From assembly GCA_963780805.1 (NCBI GenBank), contig CAWADP010000009.1:682001-746000 (forward strand): a stretch of 64,000 nt of DNA, given 5' to 3'. Of the stretch, positions 43,889-52,978 are shown piece by piece; the first letter of the stretch is position 1, and each line of letters opens with the position of its first letter. Position numbers and translations under genes: made by a program. This stretch comes from JASHVB01 sp963780805. GTDB lineage: Bacteria > Pseudomonadota > Alphaproteobacteria > Acetobacterales > Acetobacteraceae. The notes beneath the pieces were generated by a model. The model was not told where the DNA came from and searched no databases. It saw only the letters and a program-made list of their open reading frames with translations.

Positions 43889-45718
43889 CTAAGTCGGGTG
43901 AGCCGACTGTAGTACGGAGGTCGCGGTTTGACCGAGACACTGACTGACAATTTGGGATAGAGTTTTTTGGTCAAATGGCTTGGGCAGCCATTCATGCTGA
44001 CAGGAAGCGGCCTTTTCCATCTCGCCACTACTGCTCATTATAATGGCAGCTAATCCTGGCCACAATTGATGCATCTCATTAGCGAGCTCCAGCCCCGACA
44101 TTTCTGGCATCGCGTATTCCGCAACGACAAGGTCCACCCCGATTCTCGCGCTCAATAAGTCCAGTGCCTCTCTGGCCGAGCCGGCCTGAATGGTTGCGTA
44201 GCCCAGGTCATTCAACATCGACGTCACAATTGCCCGCACCGGTCCGTCGTCATCGACCACCAGCACGGTGTGAGCGCCGCTGCTTTCGATACGAGGTGCC
44301 TCGGCCATCAGAGGGCAATCGGGCGCTTCTGACCTGGCTTCCGGAAACCACAGCTCGGCGATGGTACCGACGCCTCTGTGGCTTTCCAGCCGGAGCTGTC
44401 CACCGGATTGCGCGGCAAAACCGTGCACCATGGAAAGACCAAGGCCAGTGCCCTTTCCCGGTTCCTTCGTCGTGAAAAAGGGATCGATGGCGCGGTTGAG
44501 CGTCGCTTCATCCATGCCGGCACCGGAATCACTCAGACTGACAACGACGTAGGTTCCCGGGGATAGCTCTCCTGCATCGCGGTTTGACCAGAAAGCCTGC
44601 CGTACGGAAATCTTGATATTACCACCGTCCGGCATTGCGTCCCGGGCATTCAGCGCGAGATTCAGCAGAGCCAGTTCAAGGTGGTTGCGATCGACTTTGA
44701 CCGGAGGCAGACCAGGGGCCATCCCGAAGATTATGCTTATACGGTCGCCAACCGAGCTACTCAGAAACGCTGCGAAGTCCTTTATTGTCGATTCTAGATC
44801 GAGAATCTCAGGGTTTAGCAACTGGCGTCGACCGAAAGCCAACAGGTGTTGCGTGAGTTGCGCGCCTCGCTCCGCGCCATTAAAGGCCGAATCGAGCAGT
44901 TGAGCGGCTTTCGCGTCGCCTTTAGCAAGGCGGCCGCGAAGCATCTCCAAATTGCCCAGGACAACGAACAATATATTGTTGAAGCCATGGGCCAACCCAC
45001 CCGTGAGTTGACCGAGGGCTTCCATCTTGTGAGATTGTATGAGGGAGGCCTCCGTGGAGCGATGCTCCGCAATCTCCTTGCTCAGCTTAGCATTCACTTG
45101 GTCGAGTTGGTGCGTACGTTTGGTGAGGTCGAGCCTCAAGCGCAACATGTACCCGAAATGCTCGCTGGCTCGAAAGATCGTGCAAACCAGCGCAGCCACA
45201 AAGATCGTGATCATACCTGCCGCAACCAGCTGATGCGAGGTACCGGATAAGGCGAGCCGAATCGCTAGCGGAGCACAGGCCGGAACGATGAACGCGATGG
45301 CCGTCGGGCTGTGCGGATAGTGCAGCGAAGCTGCACCGGCGCTCATGCCACCGATCAGGAAGACCCAGAAAAGTTGGTAGACCTCATCCGCCGGGAATAG
45401 CACGACGGCACCCAACCCCCAGCTCAGGCCCGCGGCCATTGCTCCGCCAGTGCTTGCAAGTGCAGACCACCGTGACGCCCAGGGTGACCCTTTGTTCCGG
45501 TGATGGAGGGACCAAATGGCTAACCGACCTGTCGCCACGATCGTCACAGCCGCAAGCCAAGTGAGAACGCGAGCTTTCGGCAGGGACTCAGAGAGCACTA
45601 TCGCCATCAGCGAGGCGTTCGCGATAGTCACACATACCGCAATGGGAATTTGCTGGAGTGCCGCTTCTACCCGACCACAAACGATTTTGGCGTTATTCAC
45701 CGTGCCCCGCTGCATCAC
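43889..45718 (-). CDS. Hybrid sensor histidine kinase with atypical receiver
   Basis: A 609-aa membrane sensor. Residues about 20-185 hold around six hydrophobic segments with little periplasmic loop. A helical linker (190-225) leads to the HisKA domain with HKMEALGQLTGGLAHGFNNI (His244; the family usually has AHDFNN). The ATPase domain has N-box NLALNARDAMPDGG, DSGAGM and GTGLGLSMVHGF. The C-terminal receiver (483-595) has the acidic pair at 489-491 and Lys580, but the phospho-acceptor position reads VVAEYAMPEMSG, with Glu534 in place of Asp. So phosphotransfer within the protein may be lost or mimicked. Single gene, no adjacent response regulator. Confidence 0.88.
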   Translation of the reverse strand: MMQRGTVNNAKIVCGRVEAALQQIPIAVCVTIANASLMAIVLSESLPKARVLTWLAAVTIVATGRLAIWSLHHRNKGSPWASRWSALASTGGAMAAGLSWGLGAVVLFPADEVYQLFWVFLIGGMSAGAASLHYPHSPTAIAFIVPACAPLAIRLALSGTSHQLVAAGMITIFVAALVCTIFRASEHFGYMLRLRLDLTKRTHQLDQVNAKLSKEIAEHRSTEASLIQSHKMEALGQLTGGLAHGFNNILFVVLGNLEMLRGRLAKGDAKAAQLLDSAFNGAERGAQLTQHLLAFGRRQLLNPEILDLESTIKDFAAFLSSSVGDRISIIFGMAPGLPPVKVDRNHLELALLNLALNARDAMPDGGNIKISVRQAFWSNRDAGELSPGTYVVVSLSDSGAGMDEATLNRAIDPFFTTKEPGKGTGLGLSMVHGFAAQSGGQLRLESHRGVGTIAELWFPEARSEAPDCPLMAEAPRIESSGAHTVLVVDDDGPVRAIVTSMLNDLGYATIQAGSAREALDLLSARIGVDLVVAEYAMPEMSGLELANEMHQLWPGLAAIIMSSSGEMEKAASCQHEWLPKPFDQKTLSQIVSQCLGQTATSVLQSAHPT

Positions 45719-46376
45719 CCCCTCCCACTAGGCGGAGGACCACTGACACGCGAGTTGCAGGATTGCAAGCGTTGCAGTGCTGGCTTGGATTTTTTCGTGC
45801 GAAATAGCTGTTCCCGAATTGCAGGCGAAGCGTGGTCGTCATCGCCCTTACGTTCCGATCTCATGCGGACAAGCGACAAACGCGAGATTTTACTGACTTG
45901 GGCCCCGACTTTCGTCTCCGTAACGTATTGTCCATCATCGTCCGTCAGATAATGTCTAGGGAAGCCAGACCAAAACTGGGTCCCGGCCCTCCGGCTGACG
46001 ATCTCTCTACATCAGCAGCGGCCACCGCGTCCGCCGCCCGACGACGCGGCGGCCGCGTGCCAAGAGCACCTGAGGGCGCAGGCTATGACTGTGAGCGCGG
46101 CCTTGATGCAACGGTCGATCATTTTGTCTCCCTGACCTAAATCGATAGGCGGCTACGTGCAGCGAGCCACTATGCCTCTTCGCATGGCGCGCCTTCGCAG
46201 CAATAATCGACGGCAGGGAGGCACACTTATTGACCATATTTTACTAATGGGTTTAACGTGTTTATAACGATGCCTCGGCAACCCTTCTCTCACGCTTGTG
46301 AATTATCGCTACTCGCCGGCTTGCGATTCTGTGGGTAGAATTCGGAAATACAGCGATGCTAGGGAGCGGGACAGCC
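45719..46376. other. Gene-poor stretch with a possible signal-peptide ORF
   Basis: On the minus strand, 46122 down to 46012, a 36-aa frame MIDRCIKAALTVIACALRCS is preceded by GGGAGAC. It looks like a signal peptide, but the rest is short and Gly/Ala-rich, so it may be a broken exported protein. Nothing else is supported here. Confidence 0.3.
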
Positions 46377-46559
46377 ATGCCACCGGGCGAAAGCGAGACC
46401 CCCGCCGATCTCCATAGTCGGGCGCGCAGGGTGCGAGGCTTCGCACGTGAAATGGTCTCGGACGAGGATGTGACGCTGCTGACCGCATTAGCTGACGAGT
46501 TGGACGCCAGGGCCGAGATGATGGCATCCAAGACAGGATCGCCGCTCAAAGGTATCTAA
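46377..46559 (+). CDS. Small helical hypothetical protein
   Basis: A 60-aa frame starting MPPGESETPADLHSRARRVR and containing DVTLLTALADELDARAEMMA. It is predicted to be all-helical. GGGAG lies about 10 bases before this ATG; an ATG 21 bases upstream (46356) is an alternative. Similar short Arg/Glu-rich proteins are common in alphaproteobacteria. Function unknown. Confidence 0.5.
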   Translation: MPPGESETPADLHSRARRVRGFAREMVSDEDVTLLTALADELDARAEMMASKTGSPLKGI

Positions 46560-46916
46560 CCATATTGATCTTTCTGGCTTCATGAAGCAGCCCTCTTATC
46601 GAACAACGCTGCGTGACTCTCGTATGGCTTTGGTCAAGTTGTATCATCGTCGCCGCCACAATTGACACTGCAACTCTCTCGCCCGTGCTATAGGTGATCG
46701 CTGGCCGTGCAATCGATGCGGCTGTATGTGGGGGCAATGTTTGACGCCTCGCCACGGGCGCAGTCATTTGCCCCGTTTGGATTGGCTGTGGTGGCTGTGA
46801 CCGATAGAGCTTCGCCAAGAGCAGCAGTCAAATATGCAGTAGGCGTAACTGTGTTTGCCGTGACCGACAAAGAGGTTCAGTTGAACCGCAAGGACAGCGT
46901 GAGGAGAGATCAGACG
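46560..46916. other. Intergenic region, no clear gene
   Basis: Short frames on both strands give Ala/Thr-rich peptides without recognisable motifs. Nothing supported. Confidence 0.35.
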
Positions 46917-47160
46917 ACGTGCGGCCGCTATGCAGCCCTCGTCCCTCCGATGTCATCGCCAGGATTGTCGGAACGGTCAACCCGCTGGCGAAGGTGGCAC
47001 CGTTATCGAATGTGACTCGCACGAAATCGGCGCTTGTTGTGCGTCATCTTAAGACTGGTGAGCATCACCTTGACCTGCTGAAATGGGGCTTGTTGTCAGG
47101 CCGGACGAAAGACTCGGCAAAGGCTCAGCCGCCCCATGCGTCAATGTCACAGCCAGCCAT
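46917..47160 (+). pseudogene. SRAP (YedK/HMCES-like) gene remnant
   Basis: CGRYAALVPP directly follows an ACG codon where the family has ATG (the catalytic Cys2 position). RPSDVIARIV and then LAKVAPLSNVTRTKSALVVR, HLKTGEHHLDLLKWGLLSGR and TKDSAKAQPP follow in another frame. This is the N-terminal half of SOS-response-associated peptidase domains. The conserved NVAPTQ is changed to NVTRTK, and the conserved INARAE region and everything after it are missing. GAGGAGAG remains upstream of the lost start. Confidence 0.7.
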
Positions 47161-47213
47161 GAGACCCATTGATACACCTTCTACCCCAGAGCAGGTTATG
47201 CTACGGTGCAGGA

Positions 47214-48182
47214 ATGAGAAGCGTCACCCAGCGGTTCATGCAACTTCTTGCTTGCCAACCGATCCAACCAGCCCTGATCCGGTGGCTTGGGACGGGCACT
47301 CTTTTCGTCCTGGCATTCTCGGCTCGCTTCTGGCTTGGAGCACTGCACGGCGCCAACCCTGCATTAACTTTCTACCCGGCAATCATCGTGGCCGCCGTCC
47401 TACTTGGCTGGAAGGACGCCCTCGTCATCTTAGCTCTTTCAGTGACCGCAGGAGCTTACCTGTTTCTACCCTCCGGCATGTATCTGCTACCGATTGCGTG
47501 GCTGTTCGTCGGAGGCCTAAATATTGCCATCATCGCCGGGTTGAAATCATTGGCCGAGCAACTTGCTGCCTCGAACGAGCGGCAGAGACTCCTCTTTCAG
47601 GAGCTTCAGCACCGGGTTGCCAACACTCTGCAATCGGTGGTTGGGACGGTCGAGATCGCCAAAAAGCGGATCAACACGGCTCCTGCTGAAGCGGCCCGAT
47701 TGCTAGATGACACATCACAGCGTCTGTCGGCGTCGGCAGAGGTGCACCGCCGTTTGCACGATCCGGCTCTGTTCGATCGTGGCCTAGAAGGCATCTTACG
47801 AGATTCTGTAGCTACGGTTGTTGACCGGCAAACCGTCAGCTTGCACTTCGACATTGAGCCACTCGATCTGACATTTGATCAGATGAGCATCGTCACGATG
47901 TTGGTCATTGAAATGGCGAACAACTCGCAGAAACACGCATTTCATTATGGTCAAGGTTCGAGTCTTTCAATGTCGTTGAAACTGCAGGCGGGTGGTAATG
48001 CAATTCTCATCGTCAAGGATGACGGACCCGGCCAGTCTGTCGTGAGTGATGCGGCACCGGCTGACACGGGCCTTGGCCTCCGTATCGTTGAAGGGTTAGT
48101 GCAGCAAATCGGCGGGGTACTCCGAATTAAATCGGATCATGGGGCCAAGGTTTCAGTGGAATTCCCTCTGGGCCGCCGGTAG
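47214..48182 (+). CDS. Membrane histidine kinase, HWE/HisKA_2 type
   Basis: A 322-aa kinase. An N-terminal membrane part (about 20-115) has several hydrophobic segments (ALTFYPAIIVAAVLLGW, LVILALSVTAGAYLFL, IAWLFVGGLNIAIIAGL), as in DUF4118-type sensors. The phospho-acceptor motif is FQELQHRVANTLQSVVG. The ATPase has the N-box EMANNSQKHAF, VKDDGPG and TGLGLRIVEGL. The partner regulator is not in the window. AGGA directly precedes the ATG at 47214. The end lies 24 bp from the IS66 target site, and the gene is intact. Confidence 0.88.
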   Translation: MRSVTQRFMQLLACQPIQPALIRWLGTGTLFVLAFSARFWLGALHGANPALTFYPAIIVAAVLLGWKDALVILALSVTAGAYLFLPSGMYLLPIAWLFVGGLNIAIIAGLKSLAEQLAASNERQRLLFQELQHRVANTLQSVVGTVEIAKKRINTAPAEAARLLDDTSQRLSASAEVHRRLHDPALFDRGLEGILRDSVATVVDRQTVSLHFDIEPLDLTFDQMSIVTMLVIEMANNSQKHAFHYGQGSSLSMSLKLQAGGNAILIVKDDGPGQSVVSDAAPADTGLGLRIVEGLVQQIGGVLRIKSDHGAKVSVEFPLGRR

Positions 48183-48213
48183 TGGCATCAGCCTCTATGC
48201 TGGAACCATCACA

Positions 48214-48449
48214 GATAGCGTGTGGTCGGCCCCGCCTGTCGGCGTGACACGGTGCTTGGCTATAATTCCGTCTCAGGCAGCCTCACGCTGATCGAGCCTC
48301 GCCCGGACGTCGGCGAGGTTCCACGGCAGCAGTTCATGGACCCGCTTGACCGGATGTTCTGCGATACGCTGCAGCACCTGGTGCAGGTAGTCCTCGGGAT
48401 CGAGCATGTTCAGCTTTGCTGTCTCGGTCAGCGAGTAGACTGCTGCGAA
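48214..48449 (-). pseudogene. Remnant of a second IS66 tnpC 3' end
   Basis: The stretch parallels 48450-48690 but is diverged (for example CAGCCTCACGCTGATCGAGC versus CAGCGTTGCGCTGATCGAGC). On the minus strand it encodes the last ~75 codons of a TnpC protein, broken at the junction with the second left end. Confidence 0.85.
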
Positions 48450-48508
48450 GATAGCGTGTGGTCAGCCCCGCCTGTCGGCTTGACGTGACGCGAGCCTATA
48501 ATTCCGGC

Positions 48509-50167
48509 TCAGGCAGCGTTGCGCTGATCGAGCCTGGCGCGGACGCCGGTGAGGTTCCACGGCAGCAATTCATGGACCTTCTTGACCGGATGTTCTGCGA
48601 TACGCTCCAGCACCTGGCGCAGATAATCCTCGGGATCGAGCATATTCAGCTTTGCCGTCTCGGTCAGCGAATAGATCGCAGCGGCGCGTTCCCCGCCGGT
48701 ATCCGCCCCGGCAAACAGCCAGTTCTTGCGCCCCAGGGTCATTGGCCGCATCGAGCGTTCGGCGGCGTTATTGTCGAGGCAGGCGCGGCCGTCACGCAGC
48801 ACCAGCGTCAGTGCCTCCCAGCGCGTCAGCGTGTAGCGGATGGCACCAGCCAGTTCGCTCTTGCCCGGGATGCGCGCATGGGTCTTGTCGAGCCAGGTCC
48901 GCAGCTCGGCGAACAACGGTGCGCTCTGTGCCCGACGGACCGCCAGGCGGGCATCGGCCGGCTGGCCGCGGACCGTTGCTTCAATGGCATACAGTGCGGC
49001 GATGCGTTGCAGGGCCTCAAGCGCCAGCGGCGACTGGGTGGCCGCGTGCACGTCGAAGAACTTGCGCCGCGCATGCGCCCAGCAGGCGGCTTCGGTCACA
49101 CCGCGATCGTACAGCCCGGCATATCCCGCATATCCGTCGGCTTGCAGGATGCCGCGGAACGGCGCGAGGTGCGTCCTCGGGTGCTCACCCTTGCGATCGG
49201 GACTGTAGCAATACAGTACCGCCGGCGGCGCCGTACCGGCGAACGGCCGATCGTCGCGCACATAGCACCACAGCCGCCCGGTCTTGGTCTTGCCACGGCC
49301 GGGGTCCAGGACTGGCACCGTGGTGTCGTCCGCGTGCACCCGTTCCGCCGTCATCACGTGCGCACCGACCGCCTCGACCAACGGACGCACCAGCGCCGCG
49401 GTCTGTCCCACCCAACCAGCCAGTGTCGACCGGTCCAGATCGAGGCCGTTGCGGGCATAGATCTCGGCCTGGCGATACAGCGGCAGATGGTCGCAGTATT
49501 TCGCCACCAGCACATGCGCCAGCAAACCAGGCCCGGCGAGGCCGCGTTCGATGGGCAGGCTTGGGACCGGCGCTTGCGCGATGGTCTCGCAACTCCTGCA
49601 CGACAGCTTCGGCCGCACGTGGCGCGTGACGCGGAACGAGCCCGGCACGTAGTCCAACACTTCGGTCACGTCCTCGCCGAGCGCGCGCAAGGTTCCGCCG
49701 CACTTCGGGCAGGCACACGGGGCCGCATGCTCCACCACGTCGCGCGGCAGGCTGTCCGGCAATGGCCGGCGCGCCGGCTTGCGCAGTGTCGTGTTGGCTG
49801 GTGCTGATGGTGCGGGCTGTTCCGGCTCGGGCGGCGCGGTCGCGGCGATCTGCTCTTCGAGATCGCCGAGCAGTAGCTCCAGTTGCTCGATCGCGGTGCG
49901 CAGCTTCTCGGAGGAGGCGCCGAACCGCTCGCGCAACAGCTTTGCCAGGCGCAGCTTCAATTGCTCGTTGCGCAACACCTGTTCCTGCAATCCGTTGCGC
50001 GCGGCTTGCAGTTCGGCGGCATGGCGTTCCAATTCGACTGAGTGCTGTTCTAATTCGGCGGCCTGCTGTTGCAGCGCGGCTGTGTGCTCCGCCTCGCGTT
50101 GCAGCAGCAGGCCGCGTAACGCGATCGCCTTGCGCGGCAGTGTTGCGGGATCGAGCGGCATCAGCAT
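48509..50167 (-). CDS. tnpC: IS66 transposase TnpC
   Basis: A DDE transposase of about 552 aa (571 if a GTG at 50224 is used). The N-terminal leucine-rich coiled coil (AALQQQAAELEQHSVELERH) leads to a zinc-binding segment CACPKCGGTLRALGED plus LSCRSCETI. The catalytic core includes ERVHADDTTVPVLDPGRGKT, ACWAHARRKFFDVHA and the C-terminal NNAAERSMRPMTLGRKNWLF. It is the last of three coupled genes. Confidence 0.9.
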   Translation of the reverse strand: MLMPLDPATLPRKAIALRGLLLQREAEHTAALQQQAAELEQHSVELERHAAELQAARNGLQEQVLRNEQLKLRLAKLLRERFGASSEKLRTAIEQLELLLGDLEEQIAATAPPEPEQPAPSAPANTTLRKPARRPLPDSLPRDVVEHAAPCACPKCGGTLRALGEDVTEVLDYVPGSFRVTRHVRPKLSCRSCETIAQAPVPSLPIERGLAGPGLLAHVLVAKYCDHLPLYRQAEIYARNGLDLDRSTLAGWVGQTAALVRPLVEAVGAHVMTAERVHADDTTVPVLDPGRGKTKTGRLWCYVRDDRPFAGTAPPAVLYCYSPDRKGEHPRTHLAPFRGILQADGYAGYAGLYDRGVTEAACWAHARRKFFDVHAATQSPLALEALQRIAALYAIEATVRGQPADARLAVRRAQSAPLFAELRTWLDKTHARIPGKSELAGAIRYTLTRWEALTLVLRDGRACLDNNAAERSMRPMTLGRKNWLFAGADTGGERAAAIYSLTETAKLNMLDPEDYLRQVLERIAEHPVKKVHELLPWNLTGVRARLDQRNAA

Positions 50168-50230
50168 GTTCGAATCTTCCAATACCGATTCGCGCCGCTC
50201 CAAGTACTTTCTTGCTGCCGGCACATATTT

Positions 50231-50578
50231 TTAACTCGCCATCTCTGGACGCCACGTGCGCACCGGCGTGCGCCAGTCGATGCCTTCCAACAGCATCGAC
50301 AATTGAGCCGATGTCAGCGATACCGCGCCGTCCTTCGCCTGCGGCCAGATGAAGCGGCCTTTCTCAAGACGCTTGCTGAACAGGCACAGGCCTTGTCCGT
50401 CCCAGCAGAGCACCTTGATCAGCTCACCGCGCCTGCCGCGGAACACGAACAATTGGCCGCTGAACGGGTCCTTGCCGAGTTGTTGCTGCGCCTGCGATGA
50501 CAAACCATCAAAGCCCCGGCGCATGTCGGTGTGTCCGCACGCCAGCCACATATGCACATTGGGTGGCGGCGCGGTCAT
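50231..50578 (-). CDS. tnpB: IS66 accessory protein TnpB
   Basis: A 115-aa IS66 Orf2 protein with the family signature DMRRGFDGLSSQAQQQLGKD, SGQLFVFRGRRGELIKVLCW and GLCLFSKRLEKGRFIWP. Its start overlaps the tnpA stop in ATGA. Confidence 0.92.
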   Translation of the reverse strand: MTAPPPNVHMWLACGHTDMRRGFDGLSSQAQQQLGKDPFSGQLFVFRGRRGELIKVLCWDGQGLCLFSKRLEKGRFIWPQAKDGAVSLTSAQLSMLLEGIDWRTPVRTWRPEMAS

Positions 50579-50970
50579 CCGCGCAGCGCCACGATGACAG
50601 GCCGCAGCAGCGGCAGTTGCGCAGCGTGTCTTATATGGAGACGCGTGCCGTCCGGCAGAGTGATGTCAATGCCGGCCGCGCCGCTTGCGTCCGCCGCCGC
50701 CTGGATCGCGGGCCGTGTCGTCGTCTCCGGTGGAGATGCCAGCAGCCGGACCGGCACAAAGCCGGTTGGGTCGCCCGCGCCGAGCCGGCCTTCGCGAACC
50801 TGTCGCCGCCAATAGAACAGCAGGCTGGGATAAACGTCATGGCGCGTCGCGACCGCTTTGATGCACGCCCCGGGCTCTTCTGCCTCGGCGACAATCCGCA
50901 GCTTCTCCGCCGCGCTCCAGCGCCGCCGCCGCTCTTTGCCCGTGATGATCTCGATTGCTCCGCCTGACAT
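50575..50970 (-). CDS. tnpA: IS66 accessory protein TnpA
   Basis: A 131-aa IS66 Orf1 protein with a helix-turn-helix: RRRRWSAAEKLRIVAEAEEP, then ACIKAVATRHDVYPSLLFYW. The start at 50970 (MSGGAIEIITGKERRRR) was chosen over an in-frame upstream start because it gives the usual length. Confidence 0.88.
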   Translation of the reverse strand: MSGGAIEIITGKERRRRWSAAEKLRIVAEAEEPGACIKAVATRHDVYPSLLFYWRRQVREGRLGAGDPTGFVPVRLLASPPETTTRPAIQAAADASGAAGIDITLPDGTRLHIRHAAQLPLLRPVIVALRG

Positions 50971-51060
50971 CGACCTTAACCCCGACCTTAAGCCGCGCTT
51001 TAAGGTCATGCATGGGGCCGGGTTCGCAAGGCGGGGCTGACCGGGCGCTTACCCATCACA

Positions 51061-51395
51061 GACCGAATGTGGTCCAATGCAGCACGCAAAGTTGGGAATC
51101 GCCCCACGTTTTCCTTCTCGAGCGGAAAACACAACCCACGTGTCCGAATTCTGCGGGGCAATGGATCATATATAAGACGCTGCTCGGTAGCACGGCGTAA
51201 GACGACGATCCGCCGGTAAATAGCTAGATCGTCGCTCTCTCCGACAGGACCACATCGCTTCCTAGTCCGCGGTCCGTAATAGCCACCGGCCAGAGTCCAG
51301 ATAGTGGCCTTGAGCGTGCTGGAGACGCCGGTTTCCAGGGATCGGGAGATCGGCATCGGAGGTAGACCGAGAAAGTCCAGTGATCGGATAGTCGT
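51061..51395. other. Segment between the IS66 and IS5 elements
   Basis: A minus-strand frame (51356 to the IS66 target site) reads GGYYGPRTRKRCGPVGESDD and RFPTLRAALDHIRSV. With IS66 removed it would stop three codons after the target site. It may be decayed continuation of the arylsulfatase gene that IS5 interrupts (compare the GYxTGxFGKN region of that family), but the match is weak. Confidence 0.3.
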
Positions 51396-52177
51396 CTAGG
51401 CCGTGTGAACGGATTTGATCAATAATATCCCGCAAGCGAAGCTGATCAACGCGCTGAAGGAGATATCGGTCTTCTCGCAACGCAGCGCGATGCGCTTGAA
51501 GCGCTTGAGTTTGCCTATGGTCTGCTCGATACGAGCCCGGAGCTTGTAGAGTTTCTTTGGAAAGAAGCGGCCCCGCTCCTTCGAATTGACCTTCCGGGGG
51601 ATAACCGGCGTAATCCCGCGCGCCCGGGCCGCTGCCCGGTTGGCGCGGCTGTCGTATCCCTTGTCGGTGATCGCCACGCGCGGCGTGATGTCTGGGCCGA
51701 TATCAAACGAAGTTTCGAGTTGCGTTGTGTCGCTCTTCTCGCCACCGGTCAGGTGGAAATCGAGTGGATCGCCCTTGAGGTCGGTCTTGAGATGGATTTT
51801 GGTCGAAAACCCGCCGCGCGATAGTCCAAGCGCCTGATTTTGCTGCCCCCTTTTGCGCCGGCCGCCGAAACGTGAGCCCGGACGACCGTGCTGTCGAAGA
51901 ATTGCACCAGATGCGCTGTCGAACTTTGCTCAGCCAGCAACTGGAAAAATGCCTCGAACACCCCGCTGCGGCTGAGCCGCCAGAACCGCTTCCAGACACT
52001 GTTCCAGTTGCCGAATTCCACCGGCAGGGCACGCCACGTTATATTGTGCACCGTGAAATAGAAGATCGCCTCCAGGAATTTGCGGTCATCGTGCCCCGGC
52101 TCCCCACGCCTGGACTGCGCGGCGTCGAACACCGTGAGCACAATCTCCCAATCCTCGTCGGTCATCTGCGTCAGCAT
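51396..52177 (-). CDS. IS5-family transposase (orfA/orfB)
   Basis: orfA (52177 to 51749) has MTDEDWEIVLTVFDAAQSRR, YFTVHNITWRALPVEFGNWN and the first Asp in FFDSTVVRAHVSAAG. orfB (about 51838 to 51396) has ALGLSRGGFSTKIHLKTDLK, the second Asp in VAITDKGYDSRANR, and the Glu in RARIEQTIGKLKRFKRIALR. The frames join at an A4 run in GGGGGCAGCAAAATC by a -1 shift, as is usual for the IS427 group. The TAG stop lies in the terminal CTAG. Confidence 0.88.
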
Positions 52178-52274
52178 CGCCGGCCTCCCTTGCCGGCGAC
52201 GCAGTGATTCGATGAAATACCAATTCGGGAACCCGCTAATTACGCATGGCTGGGATTCCGTCCACACAACCTAG
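51396..52274 (-). mobile_element. IS5-family element (IS427-like)
   Basis: Both ends begin CTAGG(C/T)(C/T)GTGTG read inward: CTAGGCCGTGTGAACGGAT at 51396 and, on the minus strand, CTAGGTTGTGTGGACGGAA from 52274. The 879-bp length and the CTAG at each border fit IS427-group elements, which target TNA/CTAG. It lies inside an arylsulfatase gene. Confidence 0.85.
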
Positions 52275-52477
52275 CTGGTGCGGCTATTAAAGGCTGCGCG
52301 CCCGGCGGTGCAGCTTTGCTGGGCATAATAGTCAGTGAAGGTCGTGCCCTAATGGCCAAGGCGGTCGATGTTTGTGGTCCGATAGCCCATCTGACCACGA
52401 CTATTGTAGCTGATGTTCCACCAGCCAATGTCGTCACCCCAGAGGATTAGGATATTGGGTCGTTTTGCGTCTGCCAT
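52275..52477 (-). pseudogene. Arylsulfatase, N-terminal fragment cut by IS5
   Basis: It starts MADAKRPNILILWGDDIGWW, followed by NSRGQMGYRTTNIDRLGH, the metal-binding N-terminus of sulfatases. An in-frame TAG then stands where the family has Lys/Glu-Gly. TTFTDYYAQQSCTAGRAAFN continues and includes the formylglycine motif Cys-Thr-Ala-Gly-Arg. The frame is cut by IS5 after about 65 codons. GGAGATTGTG precedes the ATG at 52477. Confidence 0.85.
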
Positions 52478-52534
52478 CACAATCTCCATTGGCTGGTTGA
52501 GCGTTGCCAGGTTGCAGTATAGAGGTTTGGGCCG

Positions 52535-52978
52535 TTACGCCACGTGAAGCAGCACCGCGCCGATGGCAAACAAACCCACGAAGATGAGAAGAACAGCGAT
52601 CCCGATCGCCGGCGATTGCAGCCCATCTTTTTTCATGCCGGCGAGTGGCGCATACGCATCGCCCCACAGGTAATGCACCGTCCACCAGTATTGCCAGATC
52701 GATACGATAAGGGTCAGAACGCCGCAGGAAATTAGCAAAAGCCCCAGGTATTTTGGGGCATCCGGCAAGTAGACGGTTTGGGTCCCGGGTGCCTGCTGCA
52801 GGTGTTCGAAGAACTGTACGATCGCGAAGCCGAACCCGATTAGCGACACCGCGGTTCGAACCATCGACATCATTGTGCGCTCAACGCTGAAGCGGGTACG
52901 GAGCCACGCAAAATGACTATCCGCCGTTACCCTGACTTCGAACCTGGTCGCGTCTGTAACTCTGTTCGCACCTGACAT
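52535..52978 (-). CDS. DUF202 (YidH-type) membrane protein
   Basis: A 147-aa protein with the DUF202 core FAWLRTRFSVERTMMSMVRT, followed by three hydrophobic segments (LIGFGFAIVQFF, YLGLLLISCGVLTLIVSIW and GIAVLLIFVGLFAIGAVLLH). The start is taken as the ATG at 52978, 8 bases after GAGGG; a GTG at 52987 is an alternative. The preceding gene overlaps its start by about 50 bp. Confidence 0.82.
   Translation of the reverse strand: MSGANRVTDATRFEVRVTADSHFAWLRTRFSVERTMMSMVRTAVSLIGFGFAIVQFFEHLQQAPGTQTVYLPDAPKYLGLLLISCGVLTLIVSIWQYWWTVHYLWGDAYAPLAGMKKDGLQSPAIGIAVLLIFVGLFAIGAVLLHVA

Larger units (their letters stand above)
48214..51052 (-). mobile_element. Chimeric IS66-family element
   Basis: The 8-bp target duplication CCATCACA is found at 48206-48213 and 51053-51060. 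The outer left end starts GATAGCGTGTGGTCGGCC at 48214, and a second, diverged left end GATAGCGTGTGGTCAGCC starts at 48450. The right end, read inward on the minus strand, is GTAAGCGCCCGGTCAGCCCC. So a 236-bp terminal segment of one IS66 copy is followed by a complete IS66-type body (2603 bp) with tnpA, tnpB and tnpC. Confidence 0.9.

Noticed and set aside
46688..47015. Overlapping Ala/Val-rich frames on both strands
   Set aside because: No motif and no start signal; only the SRAP-like part after 46917 is supported.
49185..50255. Long minus-strand frame overlapping IS66 tnpC
   Set aside because: Out-of-frame Arg/Ala-rich translation; the tnpC frame carries the transposase motifs.
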